16,390 nucleotides of DNA from Clostridiales bacterium UBA3680 (GCA_002372875.1 DFJD01000053.1:6680-23069); one strand, 5' to 3'; shown: positions 1 to 8,032, numbered from the stretch's first letter. Numbers and translations are program-made. The notes: generated by a model not told the origin, from the letters alone.

Positions 1-48
1 GCTTTGACACAGTATGCGGGAACATTAACCAAATATGCGAATGATTAA
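1..48 (+). CDS. Possible C-terminal tail of a CDS running in from the left
   Basis: Frame 1 is open from the first base to a TAA at 46-48 and reads ALTQYAGTLTKYAND. A second frame is also open to a nearby TGA, so the choice is uncertain. No product can be named from 15 residues. The stop lies 48 nt before the LRR gene and no terminator hairpin is visible between them. This is inference only. Confidence 0.22.
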   Translation, partial: ALTQYAGTLTKYAND

Positions 49-96
49 TTAATCAGTGTTTCCTTAATACTATAAAAATTAAAAAAGGAGAAAATC

Positions 97-2064
97 ATGA
101 AATATTTTTATGCTTTATTTTTATCGTCGGTGATCTCTTTCGGTGCAGTTGTTTGTGCATCGGCACAAACAGCCGAAAGTATCGTTTTAAGTGCAGATAC
201 GGTATCGGGGGACTATACCTATTCTCTCTCGGGCGATAATGCCGTTATAAAGTCGTACAGCGGTGTGGCAGATGAACTTACGATTCCCTCTTCACTTGAC
301 GGGCATCCCGTTACCGTTATTGACAACTCCGCTTTTTCGGGAAACACAGCCTTAAAAAAAGTTGTTCTTCCTTCAAGCTTACAAAAAATAGGTAATTATG
401 CGTTTTTAAACTGTACCGCAATAAAAGAGCTTCAGCTTAACGAAGGACTTACCTCAATAGGCTACGGTGCATTTGAAAACTGTACCGGCATCAAAGAACT
501 TGTTATCCCTTCAACAGTGACCGAAGTTAATGATTATTACACAAGCCACGGTGCATTTGAAAACTGTGCATCTCTTGCAAATATAACACTAAACAACTCT
601 GTTGTCGGAAGTTGTATGTTTAAAGGCTGCTCCTCGGTAAAGGAAATTATTATTCCCGCCTCCGTAAAAGGAATAGGCGACAATGCCTTTCAAAACTGTC
701 CTTACTTACAGAAGGTAACGATAAAATCATCGGGACGCATCGGTGACAGTGCTTTCGATGGTTGTTCATATCTTACGACCCTTGACATAAAAGATTCTGC
801 CGTTACAAGCATCGGAAATAACGCATTTTACAACACCTTCCTTACGGAATTTACTGCGCCTTCATCTTTAACGGTAATTGGAAGATATGCTTTTTACGGC
901 TGTGCAAGACTGTCATCTGTTACCTTAAACAACGGTTTAACGGAACTTGGCTACGGTTCTTTTCAAAACTGTGTTTCCCTTAAGTCCGTAACCGTACCGG
1001 CAACCGTAACCAAAATAAATGATTATTACGGTGAGCACGGTGTCTTTCAGGGATGTGCTTCTCTTTCCGAGGTAAACCTTGACGGCCTTTCAAGCATCGG
1101 CGTTTCCATGTTCAGAGAGTGTACCGCTCTTAAAACAGTTAAAATACCCATAACAACGGTAAATGTCGGAACCTCCGCTTTTATGGACTGTACGGCTTTA
1201 ACAAGCGTGGTTATTGAAGGCTCCGGAACCATAGGAGATGCCGCATTTAAAAACTGCAAAATGCTTAAATCCGTTGATTTTTCAAACAGCATTATAAACA
1301 AAATAAATGCAGAAGCCTTTATGAACTCGGGGCTTGCGAGTGTAAAACTTCCCTCAACATTGCTTGAAATCGGAAGAAGAGCCTTTGCAAGTTGCCCCAA
1401 TTTATCCGAACTCGAACTTAACGAAGGACTTCTGACAATGGGATACTACACCTTTGGCAATTGTTCGTCACTTAAACAAGTTACGATTCCTTCTACCTTG
1501 CTTAATATAAATGATTATTACAGTGATGACGGTGCGTTTCAGGATTGTTCTTTCCTTACGGATGTTACCTTTAAAAACACGGTCATTGGCAGCGCAATGT
1601 TCAAAAACTGTTCCTCTCTTAAAAGAATAGTAATACCCGACAGTGTTGTGACAGTCGGAAACAACGCATTTTACAATGACCCGTTGCTTTCAAAGGCTTA
1701 CTTTGAAGGAAATGCTCCGTTTTCATTCGGAAACAATGTGTTTGCAAAATCCGCATCCGATTTTACAATATATTATATTAAAGACAGTCTCGGATGGACA
1801 ACCCCCGAGTGGAACGGCTATGCAGCCTATCCCGTGGATTCAGTTCCCACAGAAGAGCCCGACAACACGGTGTGCGGAGATGTAAACGGCGACGGAAGTG
1901 TTGCGAGAAACGATTACATACTTGCAAGTAAATATTTTAGCGGCAGCAATGTTGCCATAAACGAAAAAAATACAGATATAAACGGTGACGGAAGCGTCGC
2001 AAGAAATGATTTTATATTGCTTTCAAAATATTTTGCCGGCTACAAAGTTCAGCAGATAAAATGA
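97..2064 (+). CDS. Secreted BspA-like leucine-rich-repeat protein with C-terminal type I dockerin
   Basis: A 655-residue exported protein. An N-terminal signal peptide (about residues 1-23, hydrophobic core then ASAQ) is followed by LRR_5/BspA-type repeats from about residue 45 to 570, with the recurring pattern xxIxxxAFxxCxxLxxVxxP. A short acidic/proline linker leads to a dockerin at 593-655. The dockerin has two calcium loops of the form D-[VI]-NGDGSVARND (595-606 and 627-638), each followed by a helix ending SKYF. By family knowledge a type I dockerin binds a cohesin, so this protein would be displayed on or secreted as part of a cellulosome-like or other cohesin assembly; the LRR part is a binding surface, not an enzyme. 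The start is fixed by GGAG at 87-90, 6 nt before ATG. It is transcribed alone and ends in the hairpin at 2073-2098. The three near-identical supra-repeats are noted separately. The ligand is unknown. Confidence 0.9.
   Translation: MKYFYALFLSSVISFGAVVCASAQTAESIVLSADTVSGDYTYSLSGDNAVIKSYSGVADELTIPSSLDGHPVTVIDNSAFSGNTALKKVVLPSSLQKIGNYAFLNCTAIKELQLNEGLTSIGYGAFENCTGIKELVIPSTVTEVNDYYTSHGAFENCASLANITLNNSVVGSCMFKGCSSVKEIIIPASVKGIGDNAFQNCPYLQKVTIKSSGRIGDSAFDGCSYLTTLDIKDSAVTSIGNNAFYNTFLTEFTAPSSLTVIGRYAFYGCARLSSVTLNNGLTELGYGSFQNCVSLKSVTVPATVTKINDYYGEHGVFQGCASLSEVNLDGLSSIGVSMFRECTALKTVKIPITTVNVGTSAFMDCTALTSVVIEGSGTIGDAAFKNCKMLKSVDFSNSIINKINAEAFMNSGLASVKLPSTLLEIGRRAFASCPNLSELELNEGLLTMGYYTFGNCSSLKQVTIPSTLLNINDYYSDDGAFQDCSFLTDVTFKNTVIGSAMFKNCSSLKRIVIPDSVVTVGNNAFYNDPLLSKAYFEGNAPFSFGNNVFAKSASDFTIYYIKDSLGWTTPEWNGYAAYPVDSVPTEEPDNTVCGDVNGDGSVARNDYILASKYFSGSNVAINEKNTDINGDGSVARNDFILLSKYFAGYKVQQIK
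325..1740 (+). repeat. Three ~490-bp supra-repeats inside the LRR gene
   Basis: Beyond the ~23-residue LRR unit, the gene repeats a ~163-residue block of several LRRs three times. Each block is marked by an NDYY motif followed by G-[AV]-F-x-x-C, whose codons start at 529, 1018 and 1510 (spacing 489 and 492 nt). The flanking segments also correspond: a GL..GY..F..C unit before the marker and a VG..MF..C unit after it. The block boundaries are approximate. This pattern suggests tandem triplication of a multi-repeat module followed by divergence. Confidence 0.75.
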
Positions 2065-2072
2065 TCAACATT

Positions 2073-2098
2073 AAAACCGCCTCATTTGAGGCGGTTTT
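2073..2098. terminator. Rho-independent terminator shared by convergent genes
   Basis: An 11-bp perfect stem (arms 2073-2083 and 2088-2098, core ACCGCCTC/GAGGCGGT) with a 4-nt loop is followed by T on the + strand, 8 nt after the LRR stop codon. On the minus strand the same hairpin encodes the last residues and the TGA stop (2084-2082) of the DUF2085 gene, with a weaker U-tract beyond. It probably terminates both convergent transcripts, most efficiently on +. Confidence 0.85.
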
Positions 2099-2456
2099 TG
2101 CACATTATTATTCTTAGGATCTTTTCGGCAATATAAAATTGCAAAAGACCGACACCTATCCCTCCAAAAAAACCGGTCACAAGCCTTCTTTTATTGGTTG
2201 ACGGAAGTATTTCAAGCCTTTGCAGCACCCAATCGACAAGCATGGGCAAACACAAGAGCACCGCCATTGCAGGGGATTTTTTCTTTCTTAAATATATAAT
2301 AACAGTGGGAATAAAGGACAAATAAACTCCCGTACATCTTGCACAAACAGGAAACTGAAAGCCCTTTATAAAAAAGCTTCTTTCCGGCATTTGATGACAA
2401 CCGAAGATGTGCCCCATTTCCATTAAAAACATCCAAATTTTCACTTTATTTTTCAT
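2082..2456 (-). CDS. DUF2085-family small membrane protein
   Basis: A 124-residue protein recognisable as DUF2085 from the block GHIFGCHQMPERSF, then FPVCARCTGVY: a conserved CHQ/PERSF motif and a paired CARC motif around the first hydrophobic stretch. A further hydrophobic segment follows, then a D..LQ motif (VDWVLQRLE) before the last membrane segment. The conserved Cys/His residues suggest metal binding or redox chemistry at the membrane, but no biochemical role is established for this family. It is the last gene of the phoH operon and its ATG overlaps the stop of the zinc-ribbon gene by 4 nt (ATGA), implying translational coupling. Its final codons lie in the terminator stem. Confidence 0.8.
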   Translation of the reverse strand: MKNKVKIWMFLMEMGHIFGCHQMPERSFFIKGFQFPVCARCTGVYLSFIPTVIIYLRKKKSPAMAVLLCLPMLVDWVLQRLEILPSTNKRRLVTGFFGGIGVGLLQFYIAEKILRIIMCKNRLK

Positions 2457-2665
2457 GCCTTAAATTTATATCCGCAATTTTTACATATCCAGAACGCTCT
2501 TTTTACCGTTGTATGCCCTTCTCCGCAAAGTCCGCATAAAAGTCCTATCCAGCTTTGCAATGTGCACGCTCCGCATAAGCCCTTACAAACCGAGTAATCA
2601 TTTCCCGATGTTGATATTTCCTGTATAAGTTCACAATTTTCATTTCCGCAATTAGGACAGATCAT
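2453..2665 (-). CDS. Small zinc-ribbon protein
   Basis: A 70-residue protein starting MICPNCGNENC and ending with CKNCGYKF; these two CxxC knuckles would form one treble-clef or ribbon zinc site. Between them is a cysteine-rich hydrophobic middle (CGACTLQSWIGLLCGLCGEG) with two more CxxC pairs. Such short proteins are common in Clostridia and their role is unknown. The start is placed at ATG 2665-2663, not the in-frame GTG at 2674, because the GTG is part of the ribosome binding site TAGGAGGTGA; the ATG lies 8 nt after AGGAGG. It sits 20 nt after cdd and overlaps the DUF2085 gene by 4 nt. Confidence 0.75.
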   Translation of the reverse strand: MICPNCGNENCELIQEISTSGNDYSVCKGLCGACTLQSWIGLLCGLCGEGHTTVKRAFWICKNCGYKFKA

Positions 2666-2685
2666 ATAAGTCACCTCCTATTTTT

Positions 2686-3066
2686 TTACAATGTAAAGCT
2701 GTGAGGAAGAAGCTCACATACTTTAAATTTTTTTATTTCCTTGCCGTTTCCGACTATAACAAATGCATTTTTCATAAACTCCGAAAGAACCTGTCTGCAC
2801 ACTCCGCAAGGATAAGTAAAATCTCCCCGACAAGAGGCAACAGCTATTTTGGTAAGTTCCTTTTCTCCTTCTGACACAGCCTTTACTATTGCCGTTCTCT
2901 CTGCACAGATAGATGCGGGATAGGATGCATTTTCCACATTACAGCCGGTATATATCTTGCCCGATGCCGATAAAACGGCAGCACCAACTTTAAAATTTGA
3001 ATAAGGAGCATAGGCTGTTTTAAGCGCCTCTTCTGCTTTTTTGTAAAGCATTTCGTCTTCTGTCAT
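2686..3066 (-). CDS. cdd: Cytidine deaminase
   Basis: A 126-residue, normal-length homotetrameric-type cytidine deaminase that hydrolyses (deoxy)cytidine to (deoxy)uridine in pyrimidine salvage. The zinc ligands and catalytic acid are visible: C54-A-E56 in the motif ASICAERTAI, and C87/C90 in PCGVCRQ. The substrate-binding GCNVENASYP segment precedes them. The start ATG overlaps the stop of ybeY (ATGA), with GGAG 8 nt upstream inside the ybeY end. The order phoH-ybeY-(dgkA)-cdd-era is common in Firmicutes; here dgkA and era are absent and two small unrelated genes follow. Confidence 0.95.
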   Translation of the reverse strand: MTEDEMLYKKAEEALKTAYAPYSNFKVGAAVLSASGKIYTGCNVENASYPASICAERTAIVKAVSEGEKELTKIAVASCRGDFTYPCGVCRQVLSEFMKNAFVIVGNGKEIKKFKVCELLPHSFTL

Positions 3067-3512
3067 CTTCTTATCTCCATCAATTCAAGTATTTCTTCTT
3101 GTTTTTTAAACATTATTTCTTCTTCGCTCTTTTCCATATGGTCATATCCCAAAAGATGTAACATACTGTGAGCGGTAAGAAACGCCAATTCTCTTTTAAG
3201 AGAATGCCCGTATTGTTCAGCCTGTTCAGCCGCCCTTTTTACGTTTATAACAATATCTCCCAACACAAGATATTCATCTTTTTTTATTTCGGTTTGTGAA
3301 AAATCGTTAAAAGGAAATGACAATACATCCGTAGTCGAGTCAATGCCTCTGTATTTTTTGTTGAGCAAATGCACCGTTTCCTCATCGGTAAGTGTTATGC
3401 TCACTTCAAAATCATTATCTATATGTTCATACTCCAAAGTTTTCTTTACCACCGACTCAAACAGACCCTCGGGAAATTCCAATTCAGCTTCGTTTGTTAT
3501 AAATATGTTCAT
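3063..3512 (-). CDS. ybeY: Endoribonuclease YbeY (16S rRNA 3' maturation factor)
   Basis: A 149-residue metal-dependent endoribonuclease acting in 16S rRNA 3'-end processing and ribosome quality control. The zinc motif HxxxHxxGYDH is present as H115, H119 and H125 (TAHSMLHLLGYDH), and the conserved RG(I)D..TDVLSFPF segment is at about residues 55-69. I start it at the ATG at 3512-3510 (MNIFITNEAE), which matches the family N-terminus. An upstream in-frame ATG at 3548 would add 12 basic residues unlike the family and deepen the overlap with phoH. Even so, the gene overlaps the phoH 3' end by 29 nt, and the Shine-Dalgarno is weak (AAGAAAAA), so coupling to phoH translation is likely. Confidence 0.93.
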   Translation of the reverse strand: MNIFITNEAELEFPEGLFESVVKKTLEYEHIDNDFEVSITLTDEETVHLLNKKYRGIDSTTDVLSFPFNDFSQTEIKKDEYLVLGDIVINVKRAAEQAEQYGHSLKRELAFLTAHSMLHLLGYDHMEKSEEEIMFKKQEEILELMEIRR

Positions 3513-4470
3513 TATTTTTCTTTTTTGCCTCGTATTTATCGTATGCATTTATAATTTTTTGCACAAGAGGGTGTCTTACCACATCTTTTGCCGTAAGAGT
3601 CACAATGTCTATCCCTTCGATAGACTTTAATATGCTCGTTGCTTCGATAAGCCCCGATTTTTTTCCTCGCGGCAGGTCTATCTGTGTAGTATCTCCCGTA
3701 ATGACTACCCTTGAACCGAAACCTATTCTTGTAAGGAACATTTTCATCTGCTCGGGTGTGGTATTTTGTGCCTCATCAAGCACTATAAAAGAATTATCCA
3801 ATGTCCTTCCCCTCATATAAGCAAGAGGCGCCACCTCAATATTTCCTTTTTCAAGATTTCTTTGATAGGTCTCAGGACCCATTATTTCAAAAAGAGCGTC
3901 GTATAGCGGCCTTAAATAAGGGTCTACCTTCTGTTGAAGATCTCCGGGTAAAAAGCCAAGATTTTCCCCTGCTTCTATGGCGGGTCTTGTCATTATTATC
4001 CTCCCGACCTCATTGCTTTTAAATGCGGTGACCGCAAGTGCCATAGCGAGATATGTTTTACCCGTTCCCGCAGGTCCCAAACCGAAAACGACTGTGTTTT
4101 TGCGTATGCTGTCCACATACTTTTTCTGCCCGAGCGTCTTAGGTCTCAGTGCCTTGCCCGAATGTGTCATACAGATAAGATCGTTGTTTACGGAGTTTAT
4201 CTGTGCAAGATTTGAAGAATTCACTTCGTTTATTACATAATTTATATTCTGTTCATCTATTACATTGTTGTTTTTTATTATGTTCAAAAGAGCATCTATG
4301 GCAGTGCGGGCATTTACTATGTTTTCCGCCTCACCTGTAATTATCACATCTTCATTTCTGCTTACTATGCTTACATTAAAGTTTTGCTCTATTTTTTTTA
4401 TATTTGAGTCGAAGGACCCGAATAAATCGGAAATGATCTCTCCGGGGATCTGAAGCTTTACGTTTTCCAT
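3484..4470 (-). CDS. phoH: PhoH-family ATPase
   Basis: A 328-residue PhoH-like protein (PhoH/YbeZ type) with an N-terminal KH-like nucleic-acid-binding region (about residues 8-65) and a RecA/helicase-like P-loop ATPase domain. Walker A is GPAGTGKT at 132-139 and Walker B is FIVLDEAQ at 228-235; the TRPA..AGE..GFLPGD segment typical of the family lies between them. The family is physically and genetically tied to YbeY and rRNA processing, which fits the overlap with ybeY. It is the first gene of a five-gene minus-strand operon. The start is supported by AGGAA 7-11 nt upstream and a consensus promoter at 4516-4543. Confidence 0.95.
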   Translation of the reverse strand: MENVKLQIPGEIISDLFGSFDSNIKKIEQNFNVSIVSRNEDVIITGEAENIVNARTAIDALLNIIKNNNVIDEQNINYVINEVNSSNLAQINSVNNDLICMTHSGKALRPKTLGQKKYVDSIRKNTVVFGLGPAGTGKTYLAMALAVTAFKSNEVGRIIMTRPAIEAGENLGFLPGDLQQKVDPYLRPLYDALFEIMGPETYQRNLEKGNIEVAPLAYMRGRTLDNSFIVLDEAQNTTPEQMKMFLTRIGFGSRVVITGDTTQIDLPRGKKSGLIEATSILKSIEGIDIVTLTAKDVVRHPLVQKIINAYDKYEAKKKNNEHIYNKRS

Positions 4471-4515
4471 ATTTTTTCCTTTGTATTACTGATTTTATAG
4501 AACTGCTATATTCAC

Positions 4516-4543
4516 ATTATAGCATAAATTTTGCTTATGTAAA
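4516..4543 (-). promoter_or_regulatory. SigA-type promoter for the phoH operon
   Basis: Reading the minus strand: -35 TTTACA (4543-4538), a 16-bp spacer, -10 TATAAT (4521-4516). The expected start is near 4509, giving a leader of about 40 nt before the phoH ATG. Predicted from consensus match only. Confidence 0.75.
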
Positions 4544-4550
4544 TAAATAG

Positions 4551-4579
4551 TTGAAAATTTATATAAAAAAGCGTATAAT
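4551..4579 (+). promoter_or_regulatory. SigA-type promoter for the ligase-ior operon
   Basis: -35 TTGAAA (4551-4556), exactly 17 bp, -10 TATAAT (4574-4579). The expected start is near 4586, leaving a ~75-nt leader. The -35 box lies only 7 bp from the -35 box of the divergent phoH promoter, so one bound regulator could affect both. Confidence 0.8.
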
Positions 4580-4587
4580 AAAAAGCG

Positions 4588-4620
4588 AGTTACTGTGAAA
4601 AATAACGAAGACAAGTAACT
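4588..4620. promoter_or_regulatory. 7-bp dyad in the leader of the ligase-ior operon
   Basis: AGTTACT (4588-4594) and its perfect reverse complement AGTAACT (4614-4620) flank a 19-nt centre, immediately downstream of the predicted start site. Both arms are followed by GT. It could be an operator for a dimeric repressor blocking elongation, or a weak RNA hairpin. No regulator gene is adjacent, so this remains a suggestion. Confidence 0.35.
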
Positions 4621-4659
4621 GTTCAATAATTGCCCAAATACGGAAGGAGATAAATTGAA

Positions 4660-6294
4660 ATGCCGATAATGGATTTTCTTGAAAGAAATGCCATGCTCTA
4701 TGGGGATGAGACGGCACTTATCGAGGTCAATCCCGAGCAGGAAGAGCCGGGAAAAATCACCTGGAAAGACTACGCTCTCATACAGCCCACCACAAACGAG
4801 TATTACAGAAGGCAGATAAGCTGGAGCGTTTTTAACGAAAAAGCCAACAGAATGGCAAACATGCTCATAAGCAGAGGTATATTAAAGGGAAACAAAGTCG
4901 GAATACTTATGATGAATTGCATAGAGTGGCTTCCTATCTACTTCGGCATACTTAAAGCCGGAGCTATTGCTGTGCCGCTTAATTTCAGATATTCCTCGGA
5001 TGAAATACTCTACTGCGCCAATCTTGCAGAGCTTGATATTCTTGTGTTTGGACCTGAATTTATAGGAAGGATCGAGGCTATAGAAGAAAAACTCAGTAAA
5101 AACAGACTGCTTATATATGTCGGACAGTCATGTCCCACCTTTGCGGAGGATTATTCGGAGCTTGTATCCTATCATTCAAGCCGTAACCCCGAACTTGACA
5201 TAACCGATGAGGATGATGCGGCAATTTATTTCTCCTCGGGTACGACAGGCTTTCCGAAAGCAATTTTGCATAAGCACAGAAGCCTTGTTCATTCAGCCAA
5301 GGTCGAGCAAAATCATCATGGCACTTCAAGAGATGATTGTTTTCTTTGCATACCTCCCCTTTATCACACGGGAGCTAAAATGCATTGGTTCGGAAGCCTT
5401 ATTTCAGGCTCAAGGGCGGTAATATTAAAGGGAACAAAAGCAGAATATGTTTTCAGAACGGTTTCGAAAGAAAGATGTACTATCGTGTGGCTTCTTGTAC
5501 CTTGGGCTCAGGATATTTTGGCTGCCCTTGACAGCGGAGCTCTTAAAATCAAGGATTACAAGTTATCTCAGTGGAGGCTTATGCACATAGGTGCTCAACC
5601 TGTGCCCCCTTCGCTTATAAGACACTGGAAAGATTATTTTCCCAACCATCAGTACGATACAAACTACGGTCTCAGCGAGTCTATAGGCCCCGGTTGCGTA
5701 CATTTGGGTGTTGAGAATATACACAAGGTCGGAGCCATAGGTATACCCGGTTACGGTTGGGAGTGCAAAATAGTCAACCCCGACTCAACTCCCGTTAAAC
5801 AGGGTGAGGCAGGAGAACTGTGTGTAAAGGGTCCCGGAGTAATGGTGGAATATTACAACGACCCCAAAGCGACCGCAGAAGTTTTAAAAGACGGCTGGCT
5901 TTACACAGGAGATGTGGCAATGCAAGATGAAGACGGTTTTATTTTCCTGGTTGACAGAATAAAAGATGTTATAGTATCCGGAGGAGAAAATCTTTATCCC
6001 GTACAGATAGAGGATTTTCTTCGCACGAACGATAAAATACTTGATGTTGCCGTCATAGGGCTTCCTGATGATAGACTTGGCGAGATTGCCGGAGCGATCA
6101 TAAAGCTTAAAGAGGGAGTGGAATGTACCGAAGAGGAAATAAACGAATTTTGTCTTTCCCTTCCAAGGTATAAAAGACCTAAGAAGATTATATTTGCCGA
6201 TGTTCCGAGAAACCCTACGGGTAAAATAGAAAAACCGCTTTTAAGAAAGCTATATGGCAAAGAAAAGTTGGTAGCTTACGAAAACGAAAAATAA
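4660..6294 (+). CDS. AMP-forming acyl/aryl-CoA ligase
   Basis: A 544-residue member of the ANL adenylate-forming superfamily: acid + ATP + CoA to acyl-CoA + AMP + PPi through an acyl-adenylate. Core motifs are intact: A3 FSSGTTGFPK at 191-200, A5 YGLSE at 336-340, the TGD motif at 416-418, the hinge region DRIKDVIVSGGENLYP at 432-447, and A10 PTGKIEK at 519-525 with the catalytic lysine K522. It is fatty-acyl/4-coumarate-ligase-like rather than PaaK-like. It has an extra segment at about residues 28-54 before the usual N-terminal block. No signal peptide; cytosolic. It is the first gene of the operon with iorAB, 10 nt ahead of iorA, with AAGGAG 10 nt before its ATG. The context points to an aryl-acetic or related acid as substrate, but the sequence does not prove this. 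Confidence 0.88.
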   Translation: MPIMDFLERNAMLYGDETALIEVNPEQEEPGKITWKDYALIQPTTNEYYRRQISWSVFNEKANRMANMLISRGILKGNKVGILMMNCIEWLPIYFGILKAGAIAVPLNFRYSSDEILYCANLAELDILVFGPEFIGRIEAIEEKLSKNRLLIYVGQSCPTFAEDYSELVSYHSSRNPELDITDEDDAAIYFSSGTTGFPKAILHKHRSLVHSAKVEQNHHGTSRDDCFLCIPPLYHTGAKMHWFGSLISGSRAVILKGTKAEYVFRTVSKERCTIVWLLVPWAQDILAALDSGALKIKDYKLSQWRLMHIGAQPVPPSLIRHWKDYFPNHQYDTNYGLSESIGPGCVHLGVENIHKVGAIGIPGYGWECKIVNPDSTPVKQGEAGELCVKGPGVMVEYYNDPKATAEVLKDGWLYTGDVAMQDEDGFIFLVDRIKDVIVSGGENLYPVQIEDFLRTNDKILDVAVIGLPDDRLGEIAGAIIKLKEGVECTEEEINEFCLSLPRYKRPKKIIFADVPRNPTGKIEKPLLRKLYGKEKLVAYENEK

Positions 6295-6304
6295 GGAGAA
6301 TACG

Positions 6305-8032
6305 ATGAAAGAAATAATGTTGGGAAATAAGGCCTTTGCAAGAGGTCTTTATGAGGCAGGTTGCGAGCTTGTCAGCTCCTATCCCGGCACTCCGAGCACG
6401 GAAGTAACCGAGGAGGCTGCAAAGTATGACGATATATACTGTGAATGGGCACCTAACGAAAAGGTAGCTATGGAAACCGCTTTCGGTGCCTGTCTTGCGG
6501 GGAGGAGAAGTTTCTGCGGCATGAAACATGTCGGTCTTAATGTGGCAGCCGACCCTCTCTTTACCATATCATATACGGGTGTAAATGCAGGTATGATAAT
6601 ATGTGTTGCGGACGATCCCGGAATGCATTCCTCACAAAATGAACAAGACTCAAGACATTATGCAATAGCTGCAAAGGTTCCTATGCTTGAGCCTGCCGAT
6701 TCAAAAGAAGCACTTGAATTTGCAAAGCTTGCATACGAATTATCCGAAAAATACGATACTCCCGTTATAATTAAAATGTGCACAAGAATAGCTCATTCTC
6801 AAAGTATAGTGGAAACAAGTCAAAGAGTTGTTCCCGAGCACAAGCCGTATGTGAAAAATCAGGCAAAATATATAATGACTCCCGCAAATGCCATAAACAG
6901 GCATCCTCTTGTGGAAAAGAGGACCCTTGCTCTTACGGAATTTGCCGAAACCACCCCCATCAATTTCATTGAAGAAGGTCAAAGCAATGAAATAGGAATA
7001 ATCACCTCATCTACAAGCTATCAATACACAAAAGAGGTTTTCGGAGATAAATATCCCGTTCTTAAACTGGGTATGATAAATCCTCTTCCCGTAAACAAAA
7101 TAAAAGATTTTGCAAAAAAAGTCAAAAAACTTATTGTAATAGAAGAACTTGATCCCATAATCGAAAATCATTGCAAGGTTCTCGGTTTGAGCGTTGAAGG
7201 AAAAAGTCTTTTCCCTCTTCTCGGAGAATTTTCTCAGTCATTGGTTGCAAAAGCTTTCGGTGAAAAAGACAAAGAAGCCTGTCCTGCCATAGGAGAGCTT
7301 CCCGTAAGACCTCCCGTAATGTGCGCAGGATGTCCTCACAGAGGTCTTTTCTATACACTTTCCAAAAACAAGCTTACGGTTCTGGGTGATATCGGCTGTT
7401 ACACCTTAGGTGCCGCACCTCCCCTTTCGGCATCGGATATGACACTTTGCATGGGTGCTTCCGTAAGCTCCATACACGGCTTTAACAAAGCCACAAACGG
7501 GGAAAACGAAAAAAACACGGTTTGCGTGATCGGTGACTCCACATTCATGCATTCGGGTATGACAGGCTTGGCAAACATTGCCTATAATCAAAGCAATTCT
7601 ACGGTAATCATACTTGATAACTCAATAACGGGTATGACAGGACACCAACAAAATCCCACCACAGGTTATAACATAAAGGGTGACCCTGCGGGAAAAATAA
7701 ACCTGGAAGCTCTTTGCAAGGCTATGGGCTTTGAGAGGGTAGTAGTAACAGACCCCTATGACCTTAAGCAAACAGAGGATGTAATAAAAGAAGAGCTTGC
7801 TGCAGATGCACCTTCCGTAATAATCAGCAGAAGACCTTGCGCTCTTTTGAAATATGTAAAACATAAACCCTCTCTTGAGGTAAACAGGGATAAATGTAAA
7901 AGTTGCCACGCCTGTATGAAGATAGGATGTCCCGCTATAAGCTTTAAAGAGGGTAAGGCTCACGTAGACAACACATTATGTGTTGGTTGCGGAGTATGTA
8001 AGCAGCTTTGCAAATTCGATGCATTGGTATAA
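6305..8032 (+). CDS. iorA: Indolepyruvate:ferredoxin oxidoreductase, alpha subunit
   Basis: A 575-residue TPP and iron-sulfur subunit that with IorB oxidatively decarboxylates aryl-2-oxoacids (indole-, phenyl- and hydroxyphenylpyruvate) to the aryl-acetyl-CoA, reducing ferredoxin. The N-terminal pyrimidine-binding domain has the SYPGTPSTEV motif and an E in the EWAPNEKVA segment. The TPP/Mg domain carries GDIGCYTLG and GDSTFMHSG...N (about 385-440). The C-terminal dicluster ferredoxin domain has C531, C534, C537 with C569 and C559, C562, C565 with C542. All eight cluster cysteines are present, so the electron path looks intact. GGAG lies 7 nt before ATG, overlapping the ligase stop region. 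The enzyme is cytosolic and oxygen-sensitive, consistent with an anaerobe. Confidence 0.95.
   Translation: MKEIMLGNKAFARGLYEAGCELVSSYPGTPSTEVTEEAAKYDDIYCEWAPNEKVAMETAFGACLAGRRSFCGMKHVGLNVAADPLFTISYTGVNAGMIICVADDPGMHSSQNEQDSRHYAIAAKVPMLEPADSKEALEFAKLAYELSEKYDTPVIIKMCTRIAHSQSIVETSQRVVPEHKPYVKNQAKYIMTPANAINRHPLVEKRTLALTEFAETTPINFIEEGQSNEIGIITSSTSYQYTKEVFGDKYPVLKLGMINPLPVNKIKDFAKKVKKLIVIEELDPIIENHCKVLGLSVEGKSLFPLLGEFSQSLVAKAFGEKDKEACPAIGELPVRPPVMCAGCPHRGLFYTLSKNKLTVLGDIGCYTLGAAPPLSASDMTLCMGASVSSIHGFNKATNGENEKNTVCVIGDSTFMHSGMTGLANIAYNQSNSTVIILDNSITGMTGHQQNPTTGYNIKGDPAGKINLEALCKAMGFERVVVTDPYDLKQTEDVIKEELAADAPSVIISRRPCALLKYVKHKPSLEVNRDKCKSCHACMKIGCPAISFKEGKAHVDNTLCVGCGVCKQLCKFDALV

Noticed and set aside
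4..9. TTGACA as a -35 box for the LRR gene
   Set aside because: No -10 box occurs 16-18 bp downstream; the hexamer fits better as part of an incoming coding tail.
42..55. 14-bp perfect palindrome TGATTAATTAATCA near the left edge
   Set aside because: AT-only cores of this length arise easily in such DNA, and it overlaps a possible stop codon; there is no second copy to suggest an operator.
1047..1400. 117-codon minus-strand ORF inside the LRR gene
   Set aside because: Shadow of a strongly repetitive real gene; no ribosome site and no protein-like features.
4660..6294. Calling the ligase paaK (phenylacetate-CoA ligase)
   Set aside because: Motif spacing and sequence are FadD/4CL-like, so the symbol would be unsupported despite the iorAB context.
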